Positions 12,720 to 25,341 are shown, numbered from the stretch's first letter. The stretch is DNA of 64,000 nt from Capillidium heterosporum (GCA_016630905.1 WBMQ01000015.1:248001-312000), one strand, 5' to 3'. Translations and numbers: made by a program. The notes: generated from the sequence alone by a model not told the origin.

Positions 12720-15180
12720 CCAAATCTAGCCCTACAAATATTTACCAGTCCTTTCAATGGAATGCTTACCTAAGGTGCAATTTAATCGATTCCGATTTAA
12801 AATATACTTTCCAAATAGGACCCTGCTTTCAAATCGTAGCAATATGGTGCCGGTAAACCATTCGGCGAAGATATATAAGGTAATAATAAGATTTTACTAT
12901 GGAATTTGTTGCTGATATGGTAATTTAATGTCAAATTATTAGGGTATTGGCTGGGACAATCCATTTAGATTTGTAAGAGGCTGTTGTTCATTGAATGACT
13001 AACGTACTATCTTAGCTTTGACATCATTTAGCCTGTACTAGTTTGTCTAGTTACGCCAGAACCATCATTATGGGTCTCATTTTATAATGATATAGAGGAT
13101 ATAATTGGACCTTTCAAACATATCCACAGCTGCACAATGTTTTTTACATAATCAACATTTAACCCGACACTCAAACAGTGAGTCTCGCTGGCTTATTTCA
13201 AAACTTGAGCAGTGATTTGAAGGTACCATTCTTACAATCCTATAAACTATATCAGAAAAGCTTCATAAAATATTAGTAAATGTATGTTATTTAATTATAA
13301 TACAGCATATATGTATTTAAACAGTACTTCACTGCATATAATTCAAAGTATTATATGCCAAGTTTTGTTCAATTTTAACATACTGCCTTTATTGTACGTC
13401 TGAGTAGTAGGAATTAATAGACCATGTAACTCTGCTATACCTTCAGGTTCCAGACCACTGCCTAGAGAAGATTTATGAATTTATAATATAAAACAGGTAT
13501 GCCCTTGCTCTTTATCCAAGGATTCCTTTGCTTATTAGATCCGATAGATAGCAACGGTATCTATGTTTTAATTATGTAATATTCCAATATCCTACCCTAT
13601 TACAAACGTTAAATCATATGAAAACACAGTGCACCTATTTATAAGTATCTCTTACACCTACAGGCAAAATGCTCATTTGTAGTAAGACCTATTATTAATG
13701 ACATCAGACTTGTATAAACAAATTCACAATACCAGTAGTTGATTTAAAATCAAAGTTTAGATGGTGGCTGTATTATATAATAGCTTTGAGTCATACACCT
13801 CTATTCAAGCTATTCAAAAACCTTACATAAACATATCTTAAATATCTATTTTTCGCGATGAAGGGTAGGACTACTATAGTAAAAACATCAAAACGGCATT
13901 TCGATCCCATATCGTTATTAAATCATACGTTTATAAATCAGCTCAGCATATTAGAATCGAGTAAGGTATACTACGTATTGATTATTTACTAAATCAGCTA
14001 CCTTGTCACAATAATAGTGACAATCAGAAGACCACTATCTTATTAAGAATTAGCCGGTGTCCAATGGAGATGCAGAATAAATGGGCCCTTTATAGAAGTT
14101 TACAAATCCCACCTGTTTTGGATAAGCGCTTTAAACAATAACTTAGTTGAATAGAAAACAGGTTATCTATATAGTAATTAATTTGATGTCTGTTTCTATA
14201 TATGGTCATCCTAGAGGTCGATAAGCTCAAAGTAATTGAAGGAGTTCGCCTACCAAAGTTTAAGCCGATGGTATATGGATTTTCTTTACAAAAAAGTAAA
14301 TAGCTTTGACTATTCGGTAAGAAACTTGTTTTAGTAAACCTTTCTTTAATTTGAAATAGGGATCCAAAGTATACCTTCCTAATTGGAATTTTATTGACTT
14401 GCAAATCTTTACAAGTACATCAACCGACCCTATTGAATTTCAGTAGTCAAACCAATTAACACGTATAGAGATGTATTTCAAGCCATTAATAAACAATAGC
14501 CGTCTTATAGATTTTTGTACTTTCATTTTCATGTTTGTATAGATGGTGCTTTGAAATATAGCTCGTAGAATGAGGTTAAAGATTTGAAGGGTATCTAGGC
14601 TTGTAGCTTAGAAGTCGCCTAAAATTCAAGATTTATGTAATGTATATAGTAGCTTATAGCTCCATACTGGGTAGTTTAGGCCTATTACTAGCTTACCAAT
14701 CGGTCATGAAGGCTAGGTTACAAATGGGTAGGTTGCAGTAGTTTGCTAACTAGCCTAAAAGAGCTGGGTAATAGCTTCAAAATAATATCTACAGTACATT
14801 CGTTGAGCTTCAACAAGTATAGTAACTCTGTTTATATTTTCGCCGATATACAGAAAATAGTGTTACTAAAGGTATTAGGGTGCACCTTAACCTATTCAGT
14901 TAGTAATTGTGCCTGTAGCTCAGTTCGCTTGAAGCTTAATTAACAAGTGATCGGAAGATCAGAATAGGCAATAAAAGGTAGGTTAGCCTGAGCCTATGTA
15001 TTTTCAATCTGAATAGGTAGGATGATTACTACTCTTAAAAGGTCAAACATAAATGTAATGGTCCTCAAGTTATTGAAGGCATATATTAAATTGAACTAAC
15101 CAAATGTTAATACACTTTAGGTTGCTGTTTATTTACAAGAATCTATATATTTCTCATCTCTATGGTTAAAACAACCTAAC
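12720..15180. other. Intergenic, no supported gene
   Basis: AT-rich. The longest frame (minus strand, 14090-14404, 104 codons) has no ATG context, TATA box or family resemblance that I can see. No RNA gene or repeat was recognised. Confidence 0.4.
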
Positions 15181-15567
15181 TTAAGCTTGTTCAGCCTTCG
15201 CCTCCTCAATAATAGCTTTTTTATCCAAGTTAGGTTTAGAACCAGTGCTCTTGGTAGATTTCAGATCTTTAGCTCCTACTTTACCTTCGATATTCTCCTT
15301 AGGTACCGATTTATTTTCTGCGTTTTCCTTGGGTTTAAGCTTCGAAAGTACACGTTCAGTCCCAACTTTAATTAAGCTGGTAGCTGAGTCGGACAATGTT
15401 TTGATAAAGTTCTTTGCAAGTCCCGAGTAGAAATTAGTGTTCAATTCAATGACCCCATCCAACAGCTGATCGACTTCAGCGGAATCAAGTTGGAGTTGTT
15501 GAGTTGGGGATGCCAAAGCTAATGAAACTGTCAGTAAAAATACTAATGCTTTAGATTTGGATAACAT
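15181..15567 (-). CDS. Small secreted lysine-rich protein
   Basis: A 128-residue single-exon protein. It begins MLSKSKALVFLLTVSLALAS, a clear secretion signal with probable cleavage after ALAS or nearby. The mature part starts with an acidic helix (LDSAEVDQLLDGVIEL), then an amphipathic segment, and ends in a low-complexity tail rich in Lys, Glu and Ala with repeated KENxExK-like units. There are no cysteines and no recognised domain. TATAAAAGG lies about 50 bases upstream of the ATG, a strong promoter arrangement like that of the carboxypeptidase gene. It is a candidate extracellular or cell-wall-associated protein; any effector role would be speculation. Confidence 0.7.
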   Translation of the reverse strand: MLSKSKALVFLLTVSLALASPTQQLQLDSAEVDQLLDGVIELNTNFYSGLAKNFIKTLSDSATSLIKVGTERVLSKLKPKENAENKSVPKENIEGKVGAKDLKSTKSTGSKPNLDKKAIIEEAKAEQA

Positions 15568-15611
15568 ATTTTTTGGTTATGGGTGTCGATTGTGTCGAAT
15601 GGGAAAAGTCG

Positions 15612-15620
15612 CCTTTTATA
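15612..15620 (-). promoter_or_regulatory. TATA box of the small secreted protein gene
   Basis: TATAAAAGG on the minus strand about 45-53 bases before the start codon, identical in core to the box of the carboxypeptidase gene. Confidence 0.5.
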
Positions 15621-16139
15621 TTGAGTAGAGCAGTCAATCGTGAAGATCCGATCTTTCTTCACAGCAAATTTCGGTATCAGATTTACCCAACTTAAATTTA
15701 GGAAAGTTGGTTGGTTCTAAAAATATAGTTTCTATAGAATAATATTTACTAACTAGGCGTGGATGCGTATATTGTCGACAACAGACAAGTGCTAGGGCTT
15801 AGAAAATGAAATAGAATATGACCGATGGACGATATTCTGTTTATGAAGCTCATCTCCATGTTCAAAGTTGAACTATAAAACTTTAACATAGTTTTGAAAT
15901 ACTAATATTCTGACAATTTTCAAAGTATATATATTATCGATATTCAAATACATTTACAATGATGCTATACTTTATGTATAATAAATCTAACTATTCAGAA
16001 TTAATTAATAAAAGCAATAAAGTGGCGCTAAAAAGGTATTTATATTTGAAAACGTGTATTGAGTGAACAAAGCGTTTGTATTGAGTATAAAAACTAGATT
16101 GAAGCAGTTCCCTTGAATTACTTCAAATATAGCAATGAA

Positions 16140-17050
16140 TCAAAGTGTTTGATGCATTTTCGTTTGCACTTGATAAGATGCTGAAAAGTTATCGCCGTGT
16201 CGAAGGAGTAGCGTTCAATCCAACTGATAAATTCCACTTTTGTTCTGGAACATTTACAGACTGAAGCTTGATAGGGTGTTTGAAACTACCATGTTGGAAT
16301 AATGAATTATTGAACATTTGATCCGACTGGTATATTTCGTACCATTAGGTTGGTAAGGTAAGAAGCTTGGCGCTGCAGAAAACCAAATAGATTGTGGGCT
16401 AATTAAAGTCTGTATCTAAACTCCAGCCTATGGAGCGCGTTCATACACTCTACACCTTCGAACATCTAGTTCAATGCTTCTAGTAAAGTAAAGTTGAGTA
16501 TAGTGAGAAGTTCAAATAGCAAAGTCATCGATTTATTGTCGAAATTATCCTCTAACCATAACGTGACATACTTGGCATTTTGAAGCCTTTAGGAGCCTTT
16601 AATGGTCGGTGAAGCCAGAGTTAACATTATATTCGTTAAAAAATCCAGATTGGCTTCGATTGAGAAGGAATAAAAGGAACCAGTGCTGTAGTAGCCACTA
16701 TCAACATCTAAAACCTTGGGCTTAGGGAACCTTTCAAATGGGATGATGTTCAGGATATTTTCACCACCAAATCTAAGGCTAAATTCGTCCAAAATTAAAA
16801 AAGGAGTTGGTATCGTATCTCCTGAGAATTTCTAGGATATATTGATATTGATTGAGTTGGTTCTTATAAAATAGAGGAATGTTTAAAACTCCATCAGCGT
16901 TCTCAAGATCACTGTAATTGGTTTTCACGTATAAATCATCACAGTTTATAATTTCATATGTTTTGGAAAGCAGAAGACTATTGTACTGGTCTGAGAACTC
17001 AAGGTTGTTCAATATTTTTTCGATAGTAATATCAGTAACTTATTAAGCTC
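16140..17050 (-). pseudogene. F-box/LRR family pseudogene
   Basis: The F-box-like N-terminus is visible near 17040 (DITIEKILNNLEFSDQYNSL). Two open patches follow (16779-17012 and 16589-16792) in different frames, then a stop after TIKGS and further homology: VTLWLEDNFDNKSM, another stop, then MFEGVECM. The end reads VEFISWIERYSFDTA, matching the L-[VI]-D-W-F-E-R-R position of family members. The same order of motifs occurs in the relic about 2 kb further on (LWLWDNFDDNSI, LFEDVGCI), so the two derive from a duplication. Several stops and shifts rule out function. Confidence 0.55.
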
Positions 17051-17059
17051 AATATTTAG

Positions 17060-18344
17060 ATCGTTATTTCAAAGCACTTACTATTCATTTACGTATCTGA
17101 AGCGTTTATAATTAGTTTATAGAAAATTGTTGTTCCCTCCTACAAACTGCATATATTTACAAATTCAATACTTCAAATTTCTTAGTAAGCTAAATATAGC
17201 ACTCAGGTAATGTATTACAAATAATATTGTAAATGAACTAAATTGATCTTCAGCATATAATGAAGGCAAGGATATGTTAAACCTTGTCCTAAATTCTATT
17301 CAGAAATAATATTGCACTGATAGAAAGAGTGCAGTAGTTTGCACCATTGCCAAATTTTCAGAAGTCTACATTTTCAACTCTCTTGTCATGTAAACTAAAA
17401 TATATCTAACCTTTGCATAAAAGAATAGTAAAACCTGCAAATTTTTATTAACAGAGCTTATCGAGCTTTTATAGAAAAATTAGTAGTACAAATAAAAATG
17501 TGTATATACAAAGTTTAGTATTAGATCGATAATATTCGAATTTTTGATAAAAAACAAAGAAAGCAGAATTACGTGGCAACTTATCAAAACTTTACTAACA
17601 AATGCTTATATATTTCTGCCTAAACATAAAAGATTTTCTTTCGCTTTGTAATTCAATTCGAACAACTTGTGCATGTTTTTGAGAAGAGCCAGCTATTCAA
17701 CTTTATTTAGCTTAGACATTTTCGAAGTCTATTTGATTCCAATTGAAATAAAGCTTATATAGATTGTATCTGTATTATTAGCTCAAGACATATATAAATA
17801 CATATCAGTACAAAGAAAAGGTATCCATCTGCATCTAAAATAAAATGTAGACACAGTGCTGAATTAGATTTGATGCTCCAAATTCTTTATCAGGCTACTT
17901 ATATCATAAATTTGGATCTAGGTAGCAATCGATGTACCAAGTATTAGGAGCCCAACAGTATGAAGGAGATAAGAGGTAATCAGTGTATTTTTGAACAGTG
18001 GTTACATAACAATTGAAATCTATTTTGAGTTCATATGTGTTAACAAACTGTAGTTGGATTTAGTATTTAGTACAGCTGCCTTTAAATACCAAGCTATCGA
18101 ATGCTAGTGCAGTATATCCATCTCTTTTGTTATAAAGCTGATTAAATGGGATATCGAAAGAGATTCATGCCCTTGTTATAAAAGAGTGCTTATATCAACG
18201 CATGCTTACTGATATTTTCCAAAATTTCTATACTAAACATACTTTAGATGTTTAATAGCAGTTACAACTAACATATAAACACCATATATGTATTAAATTA
18301 AACAGTGCAGTATATAGTAAAGAAATAAATAGGGAGATATTAAG
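17060..18344. other. Intergenic, nothing recognised
   Basis: Very AT-rich DNA between two related F-box relics. I see no open frame of note, no RNA gene and no clear repeat. Confidence 0.5.
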
Positions 18345-19680
18345 CTAATAAGATAATTTTATTTGAAAGTGTGTTTGAAATAGACTAAGCTGCTGGGTTT
18401 TGAGCATAAAGGTTGAACTGAAATGCTTGGGATGCCTTACTTGGCAGCGATAGGAACAACTAAAAGTTATTATTATACCTGTAGGGTGCCTTTTAACTTT
18501 CTCTACAAACTCAGCTTCACAGTCCAAAACGATATCAAACTAAAGCTTGATAGGGTATACAAACTTTGTATCTCAAAAAATGGAATTGTTGAAAGATAGT
18601 TGGAATTCAATATGGTTATTCAACCTTAGATTGAAGAGGTGGGGTATCTGGTTCTATAAGAAATTGAGAAAATGGTGGGTTAGACTAGGTTGATCTACGA
18701 GTTCTAGTCGACGGAGTGAACTGATGCACCCTACATCTTCGAACAGTAAGTCAGACATGAGGTTTCTTAACACAAGTTGAATTAGTTGAAGTCCAAGAAA
18801 CTGGGCTATCGAGTTGTCGTCAAAGTTGTCCCACAACCATAAATTGACAGATCCGAATATTTGAAAGAGCGAGCTACCTTCTAAGGTCATTAAATATAGT
18901 TTAAAGGCAATACAAATTAATGTAAATTAACAGTATCTAAAAGTCGTAGTTTTCAATGGAAACATCTTTTCCATTCAGCATGAAGAATCTAAACATGGGA
19001 GGCTTTCAAAAGGATCTCTTTTAAGATAGAAACATTGCTACAATGCATTTACAATTCTATCACATTTAAAGACCTAGTGGATATTATTCCTTCCACGTCG
19101 CTATAAACTTCAACCCAAATTATTAACATTTTGAGGCTAGGAAAAGTTCGATTGGCTTCAACTAAAAGCTAGTGACCATATCATTTTAACTTAAGGTCCA
19201 AAGTAGCTAAAGGAAGTATCGAAAAATTCTAAACCTGAAATACTTCTATTAGCATCATTGTCAAGTTTAAACACGAGTAGCTTGACGTTCTTGATAAGTT
19301 AATTAAAATTTACTCGTTAGAAAAGGTTCATGTAGTTCTCACTAAAACCCATCGAACTCATAATTTAGAAGTTTTAAAGAATCGAATGCACCAGTAATCG
19401 TACCCTTCCTCGCAAAATCCAACTTTGTAATGTTCGGGAAGTATTGTTTTTGATAGGTTTGATGTGCTTGTCAAATATGGGTAACCAGCTCTGAAATTGG
19501 TGGTGGTTTTGGTTATGCAGATACCCACATATTTAATCACCAACTATATTCTTCTCAATAGAATTTCGCTAAACTGTTTGTTGACATACTATAGCTCATA
19601 CTAGTTTGAAAATTCCAAATCATTCAATATCTCTTCGATGATCGGTTCAAGTAACTCGCTAAACTCCGTCTTCATTTCAA
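18345..19680 (-). pseudogene. F-box/LRR family pseudogene, sister of the 16.1-17.0 kb copy
   Basis: The decayed frame starts near 19670 with LLEPIIEEILNDLEFSN, equivalent to IEKILNNLEFSDQY in the neighbouring relic and to LIVEEVFSNLELGDQF in the intact gene at 31-32.5 kb. It continues through interrupted leucine-rich sequence to an open 78-codon patch (LFQIFGSVNLWLWDNFDD, then RRLELVDQPSLTHHF). It ends near DCEAEFVEKVKRHPTG, where the terminal family motif should be. Multiple stops and shifts are present. Confidence 0.5.
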
Positions 19681-19689
19681 TAGTAAGCT

Positions 19690-21100
19690 AAAAACTGGTT
19701 GTCAATCTTTTCATGAAGCTTTTGCTTCCAAAACTACATCATAATAAATTAGCGTCTTATTGAAGCAGTGTAATTGTATTTATTTAGTTTTAGATAGCCC
19801 CAATGAAACATTACAATGTTGAAGTATATACTTATATTATTGGTTAAATAATGCATTTGATTGGGTTCTGAAAATGGAGCAAGTACTATTTATCATTCCC
19901 GAAACACTACTATAAAAATAGCAAATATTAACATTCACTTAATATTTAGTAGATATGCCATATCTATAGTGACTATATTAAGAAATATATATAATTTTCC
20001 ATACTCCCTATTCCAAATAACAACAAGTTTTTATCTTTGTAATGAATTCTCAAAGATATCTGCAAACCTTAATAGAAAAAGTTTGCTCAGATCATCAATA
20101 TAAATCACAATTGTAATGGTTCATGATCATAAAGATTATCTAAAAAACTATAGATATATTACAACGACCTAATACTTGATTTGTATTTACTATACCATCC
20201 CTAATCATTTAAGTTTTCAAAACTTTATAGAATTCGAGTCTAAAATATTGTATTGTCAAAGTAATTTAACCTTTATTTACATTTAAATGTTAACGTACTT
20301 CACTATTTGAACTAAAACTAGGTATAGTGATTGCAATCCTATCCTATTCTACAAATAGAATATTTAAATTCAAATTCATCCATGGGCAACAAAGTGTTAG
20401 TAAAGTTGGATTGGTGACTATCATATTGAAGATGTTTTCATGGCTGAGAGTTACGATGCAATACATATTTTCAAATAGTATACAGCTAAATCTTGATATA
20501 AAATCCATTTTCAGCTATTTGTCACTTATCAAAGTAGACAGGTTAGTGTTTGATCGTATAATACTACTCTTTACAGTGATACTGTTGTCCAGAATTTCCA
20601 ATCCTACAACCTGGCCTCAGCCGTTCTCTATCAAGCTGATAAAACAGATTTGACCTTTTGCATCGACTATGATTCTTTATATAACATCCACTCTCATAAA
20701 TAGAGATTCTTCAATCACTGGCACAATCTTTATATAGCAGTAAACACCTCATATGGAGATTCCATATCAATAAATGAGATAAAGTAATACTTGGCATTGA
20801 TCAACCCGAAATATTTCATTAGTTTTGTCAAAAGTTCTTTGTATTAGAAAGGTATATGCAAAGCTCACTCCTGGTATTAGCTTTGTATATTAAATTTGTT
20901 GAATATAGGACTGCTTTATACATGCTGGATAAGAAAATACTGGGATGATTCGAAAGAACATTAAAACCAAATATAGTTTGTATTGCGTTAATTTAAGCTA
21001 CCATTCCAATTATAAATAAAATATTCTATTTAAACTATGAAGAGCAAATAAATTAAGTTTATACACCTCCCAAGAATAGCAAACTAATATATACCCTAAA
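19690..21100. other. Intergenic with a possible relic
   Basis: The plus strand has a 108-codon frame at 20327-20653. Its complement reads in patches like leucine-rich F-box relic sequence (MDFISRFSCILFENMYCIV), so the plus frame is probably a shadow. Nothing intact is seen. Confidence 0.35.
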
Positions 21101-22340
21101 TTACAGAGCGATGTTCATAAGCTTAACCCAATCCTTGTTGCAGTTGTTGTCGTTGAAGTCATTGGTATCTTGACTTGCGCAGGAGCACTTCAAATTCATG
21201 GTGATGTTGGTAGGGCAGTGGGTGTAGGGGAACTTGTAGATACCGACCCCGTTGAGTAAGTGCAGCTTCTCTTTAGGTTGAGTCAAAGTGAGGTAGAGGG
21301 TCTTAATAGGACCTTCGCCCCATCGCTCGTAGAAGATCCCTTTGCCTTCTTTGTCGATATGTTCAAAGTAATCAAGGTATTCCCTACTTCTAAACAGATT
21401 CAGGTTACCTAGTTCGAAAGACCAAAAGTGACAACCGTTGTACTTGAAGCCATCTTCGGTTACCAGCTTAGAGGCAGTCTTGGTGTTGGATAGATCAATG
21501 AATTTGGATTCAAAGTAGGTCTTCACGGTTGGAAACAGGGTGGGGATGGTTTCGGGAATCTCCTTGACCGAAATGGTGAAGCCGAACAATTTGTTGTGAT
21601 TATGCATGTAAACAAAGGGATCTCCCATCTCTTCGGAAAAGGTCATGTCACAGGAGAGGACCGAGCCTGGCTCCACTCGCATGTAAAAGTCGTAAGGCTT
21701 TAAAAGCTCGTGACGGAAAAAAAACCCGGAATTGTACCTTAAGTTACAGTTAGTACAAAGGTACGGAAATTTCAAAGTACCTGCTAAATCTACGATAGAT
21801 AACCGAATCACCACTAACTATCCCATCCTGCTTGTACTTGTTGCGGACGTTTCTAAACTGGTAGGAGTTGATAAACTCAGGGATCTTCCAGTGCTTCTGG
21901 GGAATCCTGCCGAACTTCATCTTGGACTTGGTCAAGTAACTCACCTGCTCGATAAACTTGGTGGAAAAGGGGCGTGCCGATAAAAAGACATAGTCGTAGT
22001 TGAACTGGGAGTTAAACCTATCCTCTATGGATCGCATAGTTACCCTCCAAGGGTTCAAGTCCGACTCATCCATAACAATGACTATACATGCGTTTGCCTT
22101 CTTGTTGGTAGGTAGCTTGTGGTAGACCTTGTCTTTGTAACTCTCCAACTCCTCATCGGACAATTCATGGAACTGCTCGTTGGACTTGGCAGCTTCGGTA
22201 AAGAACTCGGGGTCCCAGTCGCTTACCTCGGAGTCGAAGTTGATGTGGCCGGAACGTACCATAAACAATAGGATTATGGTGATCAGGCTGGCAAACAGCA
22301 GCGTACTCAACAGCGAATTCTTGGTAAATCTTATAACCAT
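21101..22340 (-). CDS. Alpha-1,2-mannosyltransferase, GT15 (Kre2/Ktr) family
   Basis: Type II Golgi enzyme that transfers mannose from GDP-mannose to O- and N-linked glycans of cell-wall proteins. Two exons (22340-21781 and 21737-21101) flank a 43-nt intron with a perfect TACTAAC branch site and an AAG acceptor; joining them restores FSRYNSGFFFRHELL. Total 398 residues. The N-terminus is a short cytosolic tail followed by one membrane segment (about residues 9-28). The catalytic domain has the family blocks VIVMDESDLNPWRVTMRSIE, RVEPGSVLSCDM, YGF-like LFGFTISVKEIPETIPTLFP, NGCHFWSFELGNLNLFRS and YERWGEGP, which contains the conserved catalytic Glu region. Conserved cysteines lie near the C-terminus. 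Family assignment is firm; the exact Ktr/Kre2 paralogue is not resolvable. Confidence 0.95.
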
Positions 22341-22775
22341 ATTGTTGAGATATCTAATTTAAAAGTAATAACAGTTGTAAATATTAAAAAGTGAAGTGGT
22401 TGGTCTTTTCTCAAGGTTTATCATAGTGCTGAGCTTCAATAGCATATGCATTTGGTTTTTCTTGGCAAGTGTAAGGTGGAGAACCTTACCATTACAGATT
22501 ATTTTAGGGGAAACTGAAGCTCGATACTGCAAGGTTGACTAATAAAGAAGTAACTTTGATTGGCTTGGCGTTGGATAACTTAAATGTGTCAATTAGGAAA
22601 TTTTCCGCTCAAAGATGTCTACTGAAGATAGGGTTCTATATATCATGGAAGTTATCTTCAGGTATCTTTTATGTAATTTAGTTCCCATATATATACCATT
22701 TGGTATATTTAATATATAAATGCTTTTACTTACAATACATTAGCTTTTATCACGGTTGCTTATTACTGAATACTA

Positions 22776-22913
22776 CTCTGGTCAAAAAAGTCCTACAGGT
22801 ATATTCTATACTGTTCACATTTCGAGAATTTCACACAATTAAACTTTTAAATAATTGCACTGATTATGTAAACAATATGGAATACAGCTTGTAGGACTTT
22901 TTATGGACCAGAG
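22776..22913. mobile_element. MITE-like element with terminal inverted repeats, TA target duplication
   Basis: A 138-base element whose ends are inverted copies beginning CTCTGGTC and continuing to GTCCTACA, with a two-base indel in the A-run between these blocks. Each end is directly flanked by TA. This architecture is that of a non-autonomous Tc1/mariner-type element. The interior is AT-rich and non-coding. No second copy of the ends was noticed in this window. Confidence 0.6.
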
Positions 22914-23213
22914 TAATGCTACCTTCTTTCATCTCTCATTATAGCAAAATACCTTTAACTAACTCTAGGACATAATAACGAGAGTCTGATAGCACCGATA
23001 TTAGCTTAATTCCAATTTTAGATGAGTAGCAGGTGATATGTCATCTAATCGTTACAATAAAAGCTACAGTTGTCGTACAAGGATATGGTTTGAATTTCAT
23101 TTATAAAAGTTTAAATAGATGGTTGAGCTATTAATCTATTTGACAGCACTGCCTGCAAGCTATCATACTTATAGCATGAGTTGCCTTACATTTGAGCTAA
23201 AGGGTCATATACA

Positions 23214-23311
23214 TAGCAAGCTAATTTGAATGTTTCCTTATTTGCCGACTAACCCATGAAAGTTGTCAACTAGTTCCTTGCCGATTAGGAAACATTCAAA
23301 TTAGCTTGCTA
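23214..23311. repeat. Perfect 25-bp inverted repeat with 48-base loop
   Basis: The left arm (23214-23238) begins TAGCAAGCTAATTTG and the right arm (23287-23311) is its exact complement in reverse. Both outer ends are TA, so it may be a second, very short TA-inserting element. It lies about 195-290 bases before the carboxypeptidase start codon and could also act as a hairpin in the upstream region. It shares no obvious sequence with the element 300 bases to its left. Confidence 0.7.
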
Positions 23312-23450
23312 ACTATATATCGCTTTATAGTGCATCAAGGTCAATAACCCTCTGAATTTATAGTTGAATTGTAAACGTGTACACGAAAGGCGTCAAAAGT
23401 ATCTCTAATGAAGTCGATGAGAGATCACATTACTAGCTTTACAAAAAAGG

Positions 23451-23459
23451 TATAAAAGG
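23451..23459 (+). promoter_or_regulatory. TATA box of the carboxypeptidase gene
   Basis: TATAAAAGG lies 47-55 bases before the ATG. Confidence 0.55.
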
Positions 23460-23505
23460 GATCGATAAGCCCATTATAGCATACTAAAATCAAAAGTCAC
23501 TGACA

Positions 23506-24750
23506 ATGAAATCGATCTTGGCTCTCTCGTTACTGGGGCTGACCTTAGCCAGCCAGCAAGTGTACAAGGGTCAGAAAGTTTACACCTGCCAAGTCAAAAA
23601 CAAATCCGAAGGTAGAATATTTGACAACGCCGACATCTGGAACTACGACCCCAAGACCTTGACCTTCACAGCACGCATCGAGAACCAAAGTAGGTTGGAC
23701 ACCATCTCCAAGGTAGCCAAGTGCAAGATTCTTATCGATGACCTCGATGCCCATGTCTCCAAGTTGGAAAAAGCAAGTCAAGATTCAGTTGATGCTGACA
23801 ATAGAGCAGGAACGGTCGATCCTTTCTTCAGTAACTATCAGTCCTATGCCACCATCAAATCCACTTTGCAGAAATGGGCGTCTGCTAATCCCAACTTGGC
23901 CACCTTCAACCCAAGTATCGGTAAATCGGTTGAAGGTAGAGACATTTTCGCTTTAACCATTACCAACAAGGCAACAACCATTCCTAAAAAAGCCATCTGG
24001 TTCAACGGCGGTTTACACGCCCGTGAATGGATCGCCCCGGCTACCACCATCTACGCCATCCGTAAGTTTTTGGATGACGCTAACACGGCCCAGATCAAGA
24101 CCCTGCTAAATACCTTTGTCTTCCACTTCACTCCCTTGGCCAATCCCGACGGTTACGAGTACACTAGATCCACCGACCGACTGTGGCGCAAGAACCGCAG
24201 CCGCAACGGTTCCAGCTATGGTGTAGATCTCAATCGCAACTGGAATGAGCACTGGGGTGTATCGGGATCCTCAACCGACCCCGATGACGAAACCTACCAG
24301 GGTAGATCTCCCGCCTCTGAGCCGGAAGTCCAAGCTCTAGCCAAGTACGCTTTGAGCATCCCAAATAGATATGGTGGTATTGATTTTCATTCCTACGGCC
24401 AGTACGTCTTGCGAAACTGGGGCTGGGCAGATGAACTCTCCGCTAACGAGGAGATCCTCAGACCTTTAGGTGATGCCATGCGCGATGCCTTAGCTACTAA
24501 AGGTTACACCTACACTTCGGAGACTTCAGCTCAACTGTACCCTGCCTCTGGTGCCCTTGACGATTGGATGGCTGCTGTAGCTCAGCTTGTATCATTTACT
24601 GTCGAATTGTGCCCTGTCGATGGTGCTGGTTTCCAGCTCCCTGCATCTCAGATCGTCAAATGCGCTGAAGGTGCCTACGCTGCCATTTTGACTTACTCCA
24701 ACTACTTGAAGGATAACCCCGATATCCCCCCTAACACTCCTCTACCCTGA
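23506..24750 (+). CDS. Secreted M14 metallocarboxypeptidase, B-type specificity predicted
   Basis: Secreted zinc exopeptidase that removes the C-terminal residue of peptides. The single exon encodes 414 residues: a signal peptide (about 1-16), a propeptide (about 17-105) and a catalytic domain. Zinc ligands are His171 and Glu174 in HAREW and His295 in DFHSYGQ. The catalytic Glu is Glu367 in FTVELCP, and the substrate-binding NPDGYEY and LNRNW blocks are present. The specificity loop reads LYPASGALDDW. Aligned with bovine enzymes (IYQASGGSIDW in A, IYPAAGGSDDW in B), the residue at position 255 is Asp, as in carboxypeptidase B, predicting preference for C-terminal Lys/Arg. That fits the trypsin encoded 13 kb away. 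A strong TATA box and two inverted-repeat elements lie upstream. Confidence 0.95.
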   Translation: MKSILALSLLGLTLASQQVYKGQKVYTCQVKNKSEGRIFDNADIWNYDPKTLTFTARIENQSRLDTISKVAKCKILIDDLDAHVSKLEKASQDSVDADNRAGTVDPFFSNYQSYATIKSTLQKWASANPNLATFNPSIGKSVEGRDIFALTITNKATTIPKKAIWFNGGLHAREWIAPATTIYAIRKFLDDANTAQIKTLLNTFVFHFTPLANPDGYEYTRSTDRLWRKNRSRNGSSYGVDLNRNWNEHWGVSGSSTDPDDETYQGRSPASEPEVQALAKYALSIPNRYGGIDFHSYGQYVLRNWGWADELSANEEILRPLGDAMRDALATKGYTYTSETSAQLYPASGALDDWMAAVAQLVSFTVELCPVDGAGFQLPASQIVKCAEGAYAAILTYSNYLKDNPDIPPNTPLP

Positions 24751-25278
24751 AGAATGTTCCAATAAATTGCCATTTTAAATATATTCTTTATCAGTACTGT
24801 ATATTTATATCGCTATATACTTTACTTTTAGCATACATTCGCCTATCTCTAACTTTTATCTTACCCAAAATGGGCAGTATATAGCTTGGATTGAAAGGTT
24901 AAATATGTAAAAAATTGAAACTCAACGAGTTTATTATAGTTTATATATAATGTATTTTCAGTATGTATTACAGTTATACCAACTTTACTTTTGTAAATAC
25001 TTAAAGTTAAAAGGTTTGGGCAATAGTTTTTACAGGATCAGCATGACTTTAGTGCCAAGTGGATATTCCTCATATACTATTGTTATGAGATCCTATTATA
25101 TCGGAAATAAATGAACATAAATGGATTAGGCTATCGTCTGCATTAAAATATGGACTTTGCAATCCATCTCCTTGAATAAATTAAAACATCCCCTAACAAC
25201 TCCAAAATTTGACTACGGAATCCAACCAAGAGAGCTTTGCAAATATCTCAAAACTACGCAAAACTAATTTAAAAAGGT
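24751..25278. other. Intergenic, no feature
   Basis: AT-rich spacer between the carboxypeptidase and the IFRD-like gene. An AATAAA-like signal occurs just after the carboxypeptidase stop (CCAATAAATTGCC). Nothing else is supported. Confidence 0.5.
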
Positions 25279-25286
25279 ATATAAGA
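25279..25286 (+). promoter_or_regulatory. TATA-like box of the IFRD-like gene
   Basis: TATATAAG about 56-63 bases before the ATG, the spacing seen at other genes here. Confidence 0.4.
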
Positions 25287-25341
25287 AAGCCCAAGTACGT
25301 TACAAAACTTATAACCAAAGATTTAAAAGAAAAAAGGGCAT

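Noticed and set aside
14090-14404. 104-codon minus frame
   Set aside because: No recognisable motif, unusual composition for this genome's real genes, and no promoter-like signal.
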